Notes: generated by a model from the letters alone, not told the origin. Positions 8,023 through 16,466 are shown, numbered from the stretch's first letter. The stretch is DNA of 64,000 bases from JAIPJO01 sp035269015 (GCA_035269015.1 DATFJU010000016.1:1-64000), one strand, 5' to 3'. Numbers and translations are program-made.

Positions 8023-8688
8023 TTATTCTAGTTTTATTTGTCTAGTTTTAGTATTAGTGCGACTGTATCTTTGCTTAGCTTCAATAGTTATTTTATTTAA
8101 ACCTTTTTTTAGATTAATTTCTTTTTCAAAATAACCATTATATTCAATAAGAACTGTGGATCCATTAATATATACTTCTGTTTCTGGCTCCGTTTCTCCT
8201 TTAACAACAATAGGGTTTTTATCTGTTGTCTGATTGGCTAAAGGATAAATAATTTTTAATTGCGGTGGTGATACTAAATTATTAAAATAAAAGGCTAAAT
8301 AAAGAAGAAAAGCTAGGGCTACAATTACTATTAATACAGTTCTAATAATTCTAGGAAATACTAAAAATCTTTTTTTTGACAGTTTTTTGTGGGAAAAATA
8401 GTTTGGCTGTGAATTAGTATTTATTAAAAGTTTTTCTATATATTTATCAACATCTTCTTGATCTAAATTTAAATATTTACTATATTGTTTAATAAATTTT
8501 TTAGCGTACAATCCACCAGGTATACTTTTAATGTCATTATCCTCCAGTGATTTAAGATATTTTTTCTTTATACCAACGCTTTTCACTACCCTCTCTAAAC
8601 TTAAGTGCTGCTTTTCTCTAGCATTTTTTAATTTTTCACCTAAACTTTTTGGTTTTTCAAACAAATTCTTTTTTTTAAAAGTTACCAT
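8023..8688 (-). CDS. RodZ-like HTH membrane protein with extracytoplasmic beta domain
   Basis: A 221-residue protein. Residues about 15-85 form the HTH_25 domain of RodZ-like proteins (SLGEKLKNAREKQHLSLERV, then SIPGGLYAKKFIKQYSKYL). One membrane helix lies at about 112-134. The outer part (140-221) is a small beta domain with GETEPETEVYING, similar to Ig-like or glucodextranase B folds seen in surface proteins. In RodZ the HTH binds MreB and helps set cell shape; whether that applies here is inference. It is next to a pilin-like gene, so a role as a membrane anchor for that machinery is also possible. Confidence 0.75.
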   Translation of the reverse strand: MVTFKKKNLFEKPKSLGEKLKNAREKQHLSLERVVKSVGIKKKYLKSLEDNDIKSIPGGLYAKKFIKQYSKYLNLDQEDVDKYIEKLLINTNSQPNYFSHKKLSKKRFLVFPRIIRTVLIVIVALAFLLYLAFYFNNLVSPPQLKIIYPLANQTTDKNPIVVKGETEPETEVYINGSTVLIEYNGYFEKEINLKKGLNKITIEAKQRYSRTNTKTRQIKLE

Positions 8689-8699
8689 AGGTATTATGA

Positions 8700-9134
8700 T
8701 TATGGAGCGGTGTTCCAGCTTGCAGCATTTTCATAACCTACCGTGTCAAGCACAAACTGAATAATTAAATAACTAGCAAAAACTATAAGTAGTCCAATAA
8801 CAGCGCTAATCATAAGTTTCTTAGCTTTAGCCACTTTTTCTTGATTACCTCCTGAGACAAGAAACATTAGCCCACCTATTATAAACATTATAAGAGCAAT
8901 TGATCCTATAAAACCAAAAATTGTAGTATAAGAGGCTTCTATTATTTTAATAAAATCATTTAAACCACAGTCTCCTCTTTCATAACAAGCTGTTCCTAAA
9001 GTGTCCGCACTAATTATTGGTGCTGCATGTGCTTCTGATGGACCTGCTGTTAAATTACTTATAAATCCTAAGCCTAATATTGCAAAGAACATAAATATGG
9101 ATAGTACTTGTTTTTTGTATTTTTTTAGTTTCAT
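8700..9134 (-). CDS. TrbC/VirB2-like pilin-family membrane protein (copy 7, away from array)
   Basis: A 144-residue member of the same two-helix family as the six genes at 1031-3628, here alone. It has a signal helix (about 11-30), a mature part with two cysteines in GTACYERGDCGLND not found in the array copies, and two membrane helices around LMFLVSGGNQEKVAKAKKLM. Val-Ser replaces the usual Met-Thr before the glycines. The cysteine pair could form a disulfide outside the cell. It follows the solute-binding lipoprotein by 5 bases, so they are probably co-expressed. Confidence 0.8.
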   Translation of the reverse strand: MKLKKYKKQVLSIFMFFAILGLGFISNLTAGPSEAHAAPIISADTLGTACYERGDCGLNDFIKIIEASYTTIFGFIGSIALIMFIIGGLMFLVSGGNQEKVAKAKKLMISAVIGLLIVFASYLIIQFVLDTVGYENAASWNTAP

Positions 9135-9139
9135 TTTTT

Positions 9140-10516
9140 TTAGTTTATAGTTTGTTGTACTTTTGAAGCTGCTAAATTGATTGCTTCTATTAGTTCGGAT
9201 TCTTTATTTATTATTGAATCAATCATCTCTCCCATTATTTCTTCCATAGCTTGAGGGCTCTCCCCTTGATACCAGCTTCTAGCTGTTAAAGTTTGGTTAG
9301 CAAATATACTTAACTCAGGGTTTTCTATCTCTTGTTCACTAATTATTGAGCGTATAGCTGTTGGTTTGTTGGTTTCATCTAAATAGCTAGTAACTTGTTC
9401 CTGGCTAGTAGCAAAATGTATAAAGTCCCAAGCTTCATCAGCATATTTACTCTTTTTTGAAACTACTTCTATCCAATAGTTAGCAAAGTTAATATCAATA
9501 GGGTTTCCTTCAATTTGAGGCATTTTAGCTACTGAGAAGTTTAATTTAGGAGCTCTGTTTTTAATATCTTCTAAACTATAGGAATAACTAAAAGTTAAAG
9601 CTAAATTACCACTAATAAACATTTCCATGGAAGAATTTAAATCTTCATTCCAGCTATAAACCTCTTTAGTTGGATTAGAAAAGTCTGTATAAAAACGGAG
9701 AGCCTCTAAACCAGGATTATAGTCGTCACTTTTAAAAGCAGGAGGGATGGAGTGAAATTGTACTTGATTACTATCATTTAACATAATAGCTCCATTTTGC
9801 ATCATAAGTAGCGACAATATATCACTATATCGCTCAATATTATCACTACCACCGAGAGAAACTCCGGATTGAATTATGCCGTAACGATTATCGTGTTTAG
9901 TTAACTTTTTGACACTTTGCTGAAATTCACTGTTCCAGTATTTAGGAATTGTAGCAATACCAGCATTATTCAAGAGACTACGATTATAATATAAAGCTAA
10001 AGTATCTACATACATGGGCAGTCCGTATATTTTATTGTCATCAAAAACAACATCATGACTTACCACATCTACAAATATATCTTTTAATTGCTTAGGACTA
10101 ATAGTTCTTTTAGTTCTAAGTTCAGGAATAATCTCTTTTTTTATTGAACCTTTTTCAACAGGATAGGCCATGGTAATTTGCTCAGGTAGTGGTTTAATTT
10201 TATTTTCATATTTTTTCATCCAAGTATTGTGAATAGAAAACATGTCAGGACCCCTGTCTTCAGCTAAAGCGTTTAAAAGCTCATCTTCATATTCTTCATA
10301 ACGAAGCTTCTTGTATTCAATATTTATAAAGGGATGAATTCTGTTGTAGTTTTTTATAATTTCTTCAAAAGTGTCTGGCCCGTCAAAAACACGCCAGTAT
10401 TCAAGAGTAATTGGCTTCATAGCTTCTTGAACTTCTTTATCTACTCCTTTACAACCAAAACCAGAAGTTAGTATGAATAATAAAAGTAATGAGATTGCTA
10501 TAATTTTATTTTTCAT
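9140..10516 (-). CDS. Extracellular solute-binding lipoprotein (ABC sugar-type), orphan
   Basis: A 458-residue protein with a lipobox (SGFGC, cysteine near residue 22) and the fold of family 1 solute-binding proteins: EYWRVFDGPDTFEEIIKNYN near the start, GPDMFSIHNTW, KIYGLPMYVDTLALYYNR, and a C-terminal WDFIHFATSQEQV. It would be anchored outside the membrane and bind a sugar or similar ligand. No permease or ATPase gene is near it. The neighbours are an SMC-like gene and a pilin-like gene, so it may act as a surface receptor rather than in transport. Its promoter overlaps a 32-base palindrome. Confidence 0.85.
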   Translation of the reverse strand: MKNKIIAISLLLLFILTSGFGCKGVDKEVQEAMKPITLEYWRVFDGPDTFEEIIKNYNRIHPFINIEYKKLRYEEYEDELLNALAEDRGPDMFSIHNTWMKKYENKIKPLPEQITMAYPVEKGSIKKEIIPELRTKRTISPKQLKDIFVDVVSHDVVFDDNKIYGLPMYVDTLALYYNRSLLNNAGIATIPKYWNSEFQQSVKKLTKHDNRYGIIQSGVSLGGSDNIERYSDILSLLMMQNGAIMLNDSNQVQFHSIPPAFKSDDYNPGLEALRFYTDFSNPTKEVYSWNEDLNSSMEMFISGNLALTFSYSYSLEDIKNRAPKLNFSVAKMPQIEGNPIDINFANYWIEVVSKKSKYADEAWDFIHFATSQEQVTSYLDETNKPTAIRSIISEQEIENPELSIFANQTLTARSWYQGESPQAMEEIMGEMIDSIINKESELIEAINLAASKVQQTIN

Positions 10517-10534
10517 AAAATTATCAATAAATTA

Positions 10535-10572
10535 AATAAATATAAGACTTAAGTCTTATATTTATTATAGCA
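10535..10572 (-). promoter_or_regulatory. Extended -10 promoter overlapping a 32-bp perfect palindrome
   Basis: 10535-10550 is the exact reverse complement of 10551-10566, a perfect 32-base palindrome centred on ACTTAAGT. On the minus strand TGCTATAAT, an extended -10, covers 10564-10572 and overlaps the right arm. The palindrome therefore spans the transcription start of the solute-binding gene, as expected for an operator or a 5-prime hairpin. Confidence 0.6.
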
Positions 10573-10600
10573 AAAAAATTAATATATACGAAATAGTTTT

Positions 10601-13240
10601 TTATTTTTTTCTGTTAAGATTTTTTATGTCTGATTGAGTTTTGATATCTTCTAATTTAACACTGAGTAAATGGCTAACTCCATTGTCAGACATAGTAATT
10701 CCATATAGTAAGCTAGCCTTGCGCATGGAAGCTCTGTTATGAGTAACTACGATAAATTGAGTCTTGTGTGATAGTTCATCTAAAATATTTGCTAAACGTT
10801 CAGAGTTAGATTCATCTAAAGCAGCATCTACTTCATCTAAAACTACAAAGGGTGCAGGATTAGCGCTAATAATAGCACAAATTAAAGCAATAGCGGTTAA
10901 AGCTCTTTCTCCACCAGAAAGCATATTAATAGACTTAATTTTTTTACCAGGAGGGCAAGCTTGTATATCAATACCGCTTAGGCCAGTAGTATCGTGTTTC
11001 TTTAAAAATCTAATCTTCTCAGTTTCAGTTTTATTTTCTTCTTGGTCTTTCTTGTCATCTTTATTATCTAGGCTATTTAATTTATTTAAGCTAGCCTTAC
11101 CTCCGCTAAATAGTTGTTTAAAGTATTTTTTAAAATTTTCTTCAATCACTTTAAATTCCTTATCAAATTGTTTTTTAATAGTATAATCAAGTTCACTTAT
11201 TATTTTTTCTAATGATTTAATGCTATTAGATAAATCTTCGCTTTGTTTACTTAAGAAATCAAAACGTTCTTTAGTGCTGTTATATTCTTGTTCTGTTTCA
11301 GGATCTATACCGCCAATTTGTTCAAGTTGTCTTTTGTTTGACTCAATCTTGCTATATGTTTTATCTCTATTTAGTTCGTAATTGACTTTAGTATCTTTTA
11401 TCTTTCTTAGTGATAATTCATTTCTTCTAATTTCATTTTCTAGATCTTCTAAACGGGTTTCCTTTCTAGCTGCTTGTATTCTTAAATCATTTAATTTTAT
11501 GCTAACACTATTTATTTCTTGTTGAATTCTTTGAACTTTTTTTTGTAGGTCAAAGAGTTCTTGTCTTTGCTCTTTTTCTTTATTGTCTAAAGCAGACAAA
11601 TCTTGGTTTAGTGCTCGTTCTACTTGTTTGCATTTATTTAGACTTGATAACAATTCTTTCTTTTCTTGTTCTAAGTTTTCAGAATTATCTGTTTTTTCAG
11701 TATTTTTTTGTTTAGATAGCTTATCAATTATGTCTTGGAGCTCGCTTTTTATGTTATTTTTCTCTCCCTTTTTATTATTTAAAAGTTCTTGTAATTTAAA
11801 TTTTTCCAATTTTTTAGCTTGCTCATTTTCTAAAAGTTGAGCTTTTTTGTTTCCATGGTTCTCAATTTCTGCTTGTATTTTTTGTATTTCGTTTTCTTGT
11901 TTTTCGTTTTGATTTTCATTATTTAGAATTGGTTTGATTTTTTCTTTAAATTCAATTTGTAGTTTTTTAACTTCTTCTTTTAAATTAGGCTCGTTAACAT
12001 CTAGATTGTTGAACTTGTTAGCAAAATCTTGGATAAGGGTTTTAAGCTCTGGCTGTTTTTGACTAAACTTAAGTATTTGTGTGTTTAGTTGTTTAATTTT
12101 CTCATTTAAATTATCTATTTCTGGATTGCTTTTTTCTTGTTGTTCTTGGTTTAATCTTGTTTCTAAATTAATAATTTCTTTATTAATCTCTCCTTTTTTA
12201 TTTTTTAATTCTGTTTCTTTTTGATATAACCAAGATAGGTCAAATTTTCCTTGAGCCTCTAGGTTTATTTCTAGTTTAGCTTCAATTTGGGCTAATTTAC
12301 GATTATATTCTTGAATAGAAATTTGTTCTTGGGAAAGTTTATTTTTAATTTCTATTTTTTCTTCACTTTCTTGATTGTTTTTTTCTAGTTCAAATAACTT
12401 GTTATTAATTTTATTTAAGTCTTCATTTTTATTTCTTTCTATAGTTTCCTGTTCCAACGCCTGATTGTTTGTTGTGCTTAAAGAGCTATTTAATTCTTGC
12501 CAAAGTAGACTATAGTAATTGTATTGGAGATTTTTTAGCTCATCTTCTAGTTGTGATCTTTTTTTAAGTTTTTCAACCTGGCGCGTTAGGCTTTTTAGTC
12601 TAGGCTCAATCTCTGTAATGAGAAGACTTGCTTGTTCTAAATTATCGTAACTGTTTATTAATTTATTTAAAGCCAGGTCTCTTTTAATTTGGTATTTTTT
12701 TACTCCAGTAGCTTCATCAAAGAAGTCTTTTCTTTCTGCTGGAGAGGTGTTTAAAAAGTTTTCTACAGTTCCTTGGCCAATTACACTATATGTTTTTTGT
12801 CCAAAATTGGCTTTTGCTAGTAGCATTTGCACATCAGACAATCTCACTTTTTGATTATTAATTAAATATTGACTTTCTCCGCTTCTGAATAGCTTTCTGG
12901 TTATAACAATGTTTTTGTATTGCAAAAATGATTCAGAGTCTTTTTCAATATCGTTATTTTCATTATTTAAATATAAAGAAACCTCAGCCATGCCGAGTTG
13001 TCCTTTTTTATCAGATCCTGAGAAGATTACATCTTCGCTTTTTTTACCTCTTAAGGTTTTAGTACTTTGCTCTCCTAGCGCCCAACGTACAGCGTCAGCA
13101 ATATTCGATTTTCCTGACCCATTTGGGCCTACTACTGCAGTTAGACCTCTTTTGTCTTTAGAAACAAAACCAGGAAAGACTAAGGTGTTTTTATTTGCAA
13201 AGGATTTAAATCCTTGTATTTCAAGTTTTTCTAAATACAT
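10601..13240 (-). CDS. smc: SMC-family ATPase without a hinge domain
   Basis: An 879-residue protein; bacterial SMC is usually about 1,170. The N-terminal head has LEIQGFKSFANK and Walker A GPNGSGKSN (38-46), plus the SMC motif IGQGTVENFLNTSPAERK. The C-terminal head has the signature LSGGERALTAIAL (from about 774), Walker B VVLDEVDAALDE (about 800-811) and THNRASM. Everything between about 190 and 690 is charged Gln/Glu/Lys/Asn coiled coil; I find no globular hinge and no CxxC zinc hook. Heads most resemble true SMC, so chromosome organisation is likely, but dimerisation must differ. No ScpA or ScpB gene is nearby. Confidence 0.8.
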   Translation of the reverse strand: MYLEKLEIQGFKSFANKNTLVFPGFVSKDKRGLTAVVGPNGSGKSNIADAVRWALGEQSTKTLRGKKSEDVIFSGSDKKGQLGMAEVSLYLNNENNDIEKDSESFLQYKNIVITRKLFRSGESQYLINNQKVRLSDVQMLLAKANFGQKTYSVIGQGTVENFLNTSPAERKDFFDEATGVKKYQIKRDLALNKLINSYDNLEQASLLITEIEPRLKSLTRQVEKLKKRSQLEDELKNLQYNYYSLLWQELNSSLSTTNNQALEQETIERNKNEDLNKINNKLFELEKNNQESEEKIEIKNKLSQEQISIQEYNRKLAQIEAKLEINLEAQGKFDLSWLYQKETELKNKKGEINKEIINLETRLNQEQQEKSNPEIDNLNEKIKQLNTQILKFSQKQPELKTLIQDFANKFNNLDVNEPNLKEEVKKLQIEFKEKIKPILNNENQNEKQENEIQKIQAEIENHGNKKAQLLENEQAKKLEKFKLQELLNNKKGEKNNIKSELQDIIDKLSKQKNTEKTDNSENLEQEKKELLSSLNKCKQVERALNQDLSALDNKEKEQRQELFDLQKKVQRIQQEINSVSIKLNDLRIQAARKETRLEDLENEIRRNELSLRKIKDTKVNYELNRDKTYSKIESNKRQLEQIGGIDPETEQEYNSTKERFDFLSKQSEDLSNSIKSLEKIISELDYTIKKQFDKEFKVIEENFKKYFKQLFSGGKASLNKLNSLDNKDDKKDQEENKTETEKIRFLKKHDTTGLSGIDIQACPPGKKIKSINMLSGGERALTAIALICAIISANPAPFVVLDEVDAALDESNSERLANILDELSHKTQFIVVTHNRASMRKASLLYGITMSDNGVSHLLSVKLEDIKTQSDIKNLNRKK

Positions 13241-13319
13241 ATAAAATAAAAAGCACTATTGTTTTAATAATATTAACATGCTACTTTTCTATTATAGTTT
13301 TAATCTTATTTTTTATCAA

Positions 13320-13922
13320 ATGACTGAAGAAGAAAAGCAAATTATTGCCAAAAATATTGTAATTATTTCAGGCCCCTCTGGAGCCGGAGAGGATAGTATT
13401 ATTAGAGCTGTATTAAAAGATTTGCCTGCTGAAAAAATTATTACCACTACTACCAGAAAAATGAGGGCAGAGGATAAAGAGGGGGTTTCATATTATTTTG
13501 TTAGCAGGGAAGAATTTAAAAAAGGTATAGTTAAAAATCAGTATATTGAATATGCTAAAGAATATAATGATAATTATTATGGTGTTAATGAAAATGAATT
13601 ACTTAGAGTGGCTAGAAGCGGAAAAATTGGTATTTGGAAGATAGAGTATAAAGGAGTGATCACCGCTAAAAAACTATTTCCACAAATTAATGCAATATTT
13701 ATCAATGCTCCTTTAGAAGATTTAAAAAGAAGAATTAAAAAAAGAGATAATCTCCCGAGCACTTATTTGGAAGAAAGAATGGCTTATACTAAAGAATGGT
13801 TAAAGAACAAGAGTATATATGATTATGAAATTGAAAATGGTGATGGAAATTTAGAAAAAGCTATAGAAGATTGCAAAAAATTATTAAAAGGTTTATATTC
13901 AGTTGACAAGACTAAAAATTAG
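13320..13922 (+). CDS. gmk: Guanylate kinase-like protein with Glu in place of the P-loop lysine
   Basis: About 200 residues from the ATG at 13320 (an upstream ATG adds 14 hydrophobic residues not seen in the family). The guanylate kinase fold is clear: P-loop region ISGPSGAGEDSI, TTTTRKMRAEDKEGVSYYFV (GMP binding), YYGVNENEL, and the lid RIKKRDN. The Walker A lysine is replaced by Glu24. In known enzymes (GMP + ATP to GDP + ADP) that lysine holds ATP phosphates. It may be an active variant with a substitute basic residue or a GMP sensor. Divergent from smc, just upstream of rplS. Confidence 0.75.
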   Translation: MTEEEKQIIAKNIVIISGPSGAGEDSIIRAVLKDLPAEKIITTTTRKMRAEDKEGVSYYFVSREEFKKGIVKNQYIEYAKEYNDNYYGVNENELLRVARSGKIGIWKIEYKGVITAKKLFPQINAIFINAPLEDLKRRIKKRDNLPSTYLEERMAYTKEWLKNKSIYDYEIENGDGNLEKAIEDCKKLLKGLYSVDKTKN

Positions 13923-14000
13923 TTATAAAATGACTTGTAGATAAAAATTAATCAAATGATTAATAGAACTTAAGTGTTCTATTTTATTTATTTTACTTTT

Positions 14001-14417
14001 ATGGCTGAAGAGAAAAAAACCTCACAAGAAAATAACGAGGAAAAAAACAAAAATATAACAGAGACTAAAGTTGAAAATAGTGCTGACTCTAAAAACCTAA
14101 ATCAAACCGACTTAAAACCCGGTATGACTGTTCGTGTATATCAAAAAATTAAAGAAGTTAATATTAAAGGAGAAGAAAAGGAAAGAATTCAGTATTTTGA
14201 AGGTATAATTATTGCTAAAAAGCATAATAAAGAAATTGGTGGTACTATTACAGTTAGAAAAGTTTCTGATAGCGTTGGTGTGGAAAAGATTTTTCCATTA
14301 AACTTACCTAGTATTGATAAGATAGAAGTAAAAAAGATTGCTAAGGTTAGCCGTGCTAAGTTGTATTTCTTAAGAAGAGGTTACAAAAAAAGATTTAAGG
14401 AAACCGTTGTTAAATAA
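14001..14417 (+). CDS. rplS: Ribosomal protein bL19
   Basis: About 138 residues from the ATG at 14001 (MAEEKK). Residues 40-138 match L19: LKPGMTVRVYQKIKE, FEGIIIAKKH, VRKVSDSVGVEKIFPLN and the C-terminal AKLYFLRRGYKKRFKE. The first 35 residues are an added low-complexity acidic/Asn-rich extension not found in typical 115-residue L19. L19 lies at the 30S-50S interface. It is followed at once by two tRNA genes. Confidence 0.93.
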   Translation: MAEEKKTSQENNEEKNKNITETKVENSADSKNLNQTDLKPGMTVRVYQKIKEVNIKGEEKERIQYFEGIIIAKKHNKEIGGTITVRKVSDSVGVEKIFPLNLPSIDKIEVKKIAKVSRAKLYFLRRGYKKRFKETVVK

Positions 14418-14424
14418 ACGCTTC

Positions 14425-14508
14425 GGGCGGATGGCGGAATTGGTAGACGCGCAAGCTTGAGGGGCTTGTGGGCTTAGGCCCGTGGAGGTTCAAGTCCTCT
14501 TTCGCCCA
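14425..14508 (+). tRNA. tRNA-Leu (GAG)
   Basis: Class II tRNA with long variable arm. Acceptor GGGCGGA pairs with TTCGCCC (14501-14507), the anticodon stem CAAGC/GCTTG carries loop TTGAGGG with anticodon GAG, and the T arm has GGTTCAAGTCC. The CCA end is not fully encoded. Confidence 0.95.
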
Positions 14509-14524
14509 CCGAGCTTTATATATT

Positions 14525-14601
14525 GGGTGCATAGCTCAGCTGGTTAGAGCACTTCGTTTACACCGAAGGGGTCCGGGGTTCGAATCCCTGTGCACCCACC
14601 A
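14525..14601 (+). tRNA. tRNA-Val (TAC)
   Basis: Acceptor GGGTGCA pairs with TGCACCC, anticodon stem CTTCG/CGAAG with loop TTTACAC gives anticodon TAC, T loop GTTCGAATC. CCA is encoded at 14599-14601. It lies 16 bases after tRNA-Leu, likely on one transcript. Confidence 0.95.
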
Positions 14602-14604
14602 AAA

Positions 14605-14629
14605 AAAACAGATTAATCTCTGTTTTTTT
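14605..14629 (+). terminator. Intrinsic terminator after the tRNA pair
   Basis: AAAACAGA (14605-14612) pairs with TCTGTTTT (14619-14626) around a six-base loop and ends in a T run. Confidence 0.8.
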
Positions 14630-14700
14630 GTTTATATTTTTATAATAATAATTAATTTTGTTATAATACATTAAAGATATATAATTAAATTAATAAGTAT

Positions 14701-15138
14701 ATGAAACATTTGGATGTAAAAACAGAAAAAGAAACTAAGAATATAGCTAAAGCTTTTGCTAAAGACGTGGAGCTTGGAGCTGTGGTGGCTTTAATTGGTG
14801 ATTTAGGTGCTGGAAAAACAGTTTTTGCTAAGGCTTTTTCTAAAGAATTAGGAGTGAAAGAAGAAGTAATTAGCCCTACCTTTAATATTATTAAAACTTA
14901 TCAAATAAAAAATAGTAAAAAAAATGTTAGAGTTTTTTGTCATGTTGATGCTTATCGTTTAAATAGTTACCAAGAATTATTAGAAATTGGTATTGAAGAA
15001 TATTTAAATGACAAAAACACTATAGTGTTAATTGAATGGGCGGATAAAGTGGAAGAGTTATTACCTAAAGATGTGCAGATAATAAGAATTGAACATAAAG
15101 AAGATACGAAGAGAGTTTTTTATTTTGATAATAAATAA
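14701..15138 (+). CDS. tsaE: tRNA threonylcarbamoyladenosine biosynthesis ATPase TsaE
   Basis: A 145-residue P-loop protein: GDLGAGKT at 33-40, then VISPTFNIIKTYQ (switch I region), FCHVDAYRL and the conserved IEWADKVEELLP. This is the full TsaE pattern. TsaE drives the TsaB-TsaD complex that makes t6A37 on ANN-decoding tRNAs; tsaD is also in this window at 36837. A TATAAT sequence lies at 14662-14667 but no good -35 box. The terminator hairpin after it overlaps the lspA stop codon on the other strand. Confidence 0.93.
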   Translation: MKHLDVKTEKETKNIAKAFAKDVELGAVVALIGDLGAGKTVFAKAFSKELGVKEEVISPTFNIIKTYQIKNSKKNVRVFCHVDAYRLNSYQELLEIGIEEYLNDKNTIVLIEWADKVEELLPKDVQIIRIEHKEDTKRVFYFDNK

Positions 15139-15188
15139 CTTGGTGTCTAAAATTATAACTTTACACATCTTTATATAATTATATATTT

Positions 15189-15212
15189 CCATCTTTAGAG
15201 ATGGTTTTTTTT
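15189..15212 (+). terminator. Intrinsic terminator of tsaE overlapping the lspA stop
   Basis: CCATCT (15189-15194) pairs with AGATGG (15199-15204) and is followed by eight T. The lspA stop codon on the minus strand (15195-15197) lies in its loop. Confidence 0.8.
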
Positions 15213-15677
15213 ATTATATTTTGATGAAGAAAAATTTAAAAGTATTAAAATAAAGGCACTTGAAGATATTAATATGTCAGCAATGTTTAAAACAGTGAAG
15301 TTTAAAATATCAAGATAGTCTATAACATAACCATATATTAATCTGTCTAAAGCATTACTAAGAGCTCCTAGTATTAGGGCAAACAAAGCTATTATTACAA
15401 TATGTGAGTATTTATGTTTTATTAGATAGATTAAATAGAATATTAGTCCTATTATTATACTTACAATAATAATATTTAATATCATTCCAGAGACTGGCAA
15501 GGAAAAAGCAATGTTAAAGTTTTTAGAAAAAGTAAATTTAAGGTATTCGCCTAATAAGTTTAAATTAGGGTTATTATTAACAGCTACTTGTTTAAGATAA
15601 CGATCAAAAATAAAAAATATAGCAAGTATGGTAATTGTTGCTATATTTTTTATATTAAAAGTATTTGATTTTATCAT
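15195..15677 (-). CDS. lspA: Lipoprotein signal peptidase II
   Basis: A 160-residue protein with four membrane helices. Family motifs are present: FDRYLKQ in helix 1, NFNIAFS (Asn-x-Ala-Phe), GALSNALDRLIYGYVIDYLD with catalytic Asp111, and NIADILI with catalytic Asp134. It cleaves signal peptides before the lipid-modified cysteine. Substrates in this window include the solute-binding protein at 9140-10516 and the thioredoxin lipoprotein at 41166-41645. It overlaps the tsaE terminator and follows the DksA-like gene by 7 bases. Confidence 0.9.
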   Translation of the reverse strand: MIKSNTFNIKNIATITILAIFFIFDRYLKQVAVNNNPNLNLLGEYLKFTFSKNFNIAFSLPVSGMILNIIIVSIIIGLIFYLIYLIKHKYSHIVIIALFALILGALSNALDRLIYGYVIDYLDILNFTVLNIADILISSSAFILILLNFSSSKYNKKNHL

Positions 15678-15684
15678 AGTAAAA

Positions 15685-16071
15685 TTAGCTACTTTGTAGT
15701 TTTGTTTTACATTCTATACATGAACTAGCAGTTGGTCTAGCTAAAAGTCTTTTAGGATTGATTTGTTGTCCGCAATATTTGCAGGTACCATATTCTCTAT
15801 TTTCAATTCTTTTTAGTGCTTTATCTATATCTGAAAGTGTTTTTTCAAATATTCTTTGTGTTTCTACAGTAGTACTGTATTCACTAATTTCTTGAGCATT
15901 TTCATCTGGCTTATCTCCATATTCTGGGAATTTAGCACTTCGATTATCTGCCTCATGACTATCTTCTCTAGATATGTCATTTAGATCTTCTAGTATTTTA
16001 TTTTTTCGATCCATTAACTCTTGTTTGATTTGATTAAGAGTTTCTTGGTTCATTGTTTGTTGTTTTTCCAT
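15685..16071 (-). CDS. DksA/TraR-family C4 zinc-finger protein
   Basis: A 128-residue protein with an N-terminal coiled coil (10-85) containing DNRSAKFPEYGDKPDENAQE and a C-terminal zinc finger CKYCGQQINPKRLLARPTAS followed by CIEC. The finger and the RLLARP segment match DksA/TraR proteins. DksA binds the RNA polymerase secondary channel; the shorter relatives found in monoderms are less well known. It is co-directional with lspA, 7 bases upstream of it. A role as a transcription factor is inferred. Confidence 0.85.
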   Translation of the reverse strand: MEKQQTMNQETLNQIKQELMDRKNKILEDLNDISREDSHEADNRSAKFPEYGDKPDENAQEISEYSTTVETQRIFEKTLSDIDKALKRIENREYGTCKYCGQQINPKRLLARPTASSCIECKTKLQSS

Positions 16072-16247
16072 ATTTTTGGTAATTAAAAAACCAACACAAG
16101 TGGCTATTCAAGTACTATTATTGTATACTAAATAAAGGATTATAGCAAGTCTTTACAAATACTTTTTTATTTGTTAATATTTCTTTGTCTTTAAAAAAGA
16201 TAAAAGGTGTATTGATGCAGCCTGTAGGCTGTATTTTGTAAACATTA

Positions 16248-16321
16248 GGAGCGGTAGTTCAGCTGGTTAGAACGCCTGCCTGTCACGCAGGAGGTCGCGG
16301 GTTCGAGTCCCGTCCGTTCCG
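16248..16321 (+). tRNA. tRNA-Asp (GTC)
   Basis: Acceptor GGAGCGG pairs with CCGTTCC, anticodon stem CCTGC/GCAGG with loop CTGTCAC gives GTC, T arm GCGGGTTCGAGTCCCGT, discriminator G. CCA is not encoded. A small hairpin CAGCC/GGCTG lies just upstream at 16218-16231. Confidence 0.95.
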
Positions 16322-16331
16322 CATTAAATTA

Positions 16332-16356
16332 AGTAAGGTTTATCCTTGCTTTTTTT
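16332..16356 (+). terminator. Intrinsic terminator after tRNA-Asp
   Basis: AGTAAGG (16332-16338) pairs with CCTTGCT (16344-16350), one G-T pair, followed by a T run. Confidence 0.75.
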
Positions 16357-16466
16357 AATATCTTACTAGGAAATTTGTATGATAAAAGTAAAGATGTTTT
16401 TTTGAGTGCGGGGATAGCGTTATTTTGTTATAATATAGATGTAAACACATTTTTTTTATTATTTTT

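Noticed and set aside
10764..11186. Long open frame antisense to smc, and similar ones antisense to the RND gene (31172-31615)
   Set aside because: Composition follows the real gene on the other strand; no start context and no protein features.
14468..14674. Open frame of 68 codons across two tRNA genes
   Set aside because: It is the translation of tRNA-Leu and tRNA-Val sequence; both fold perfectly.
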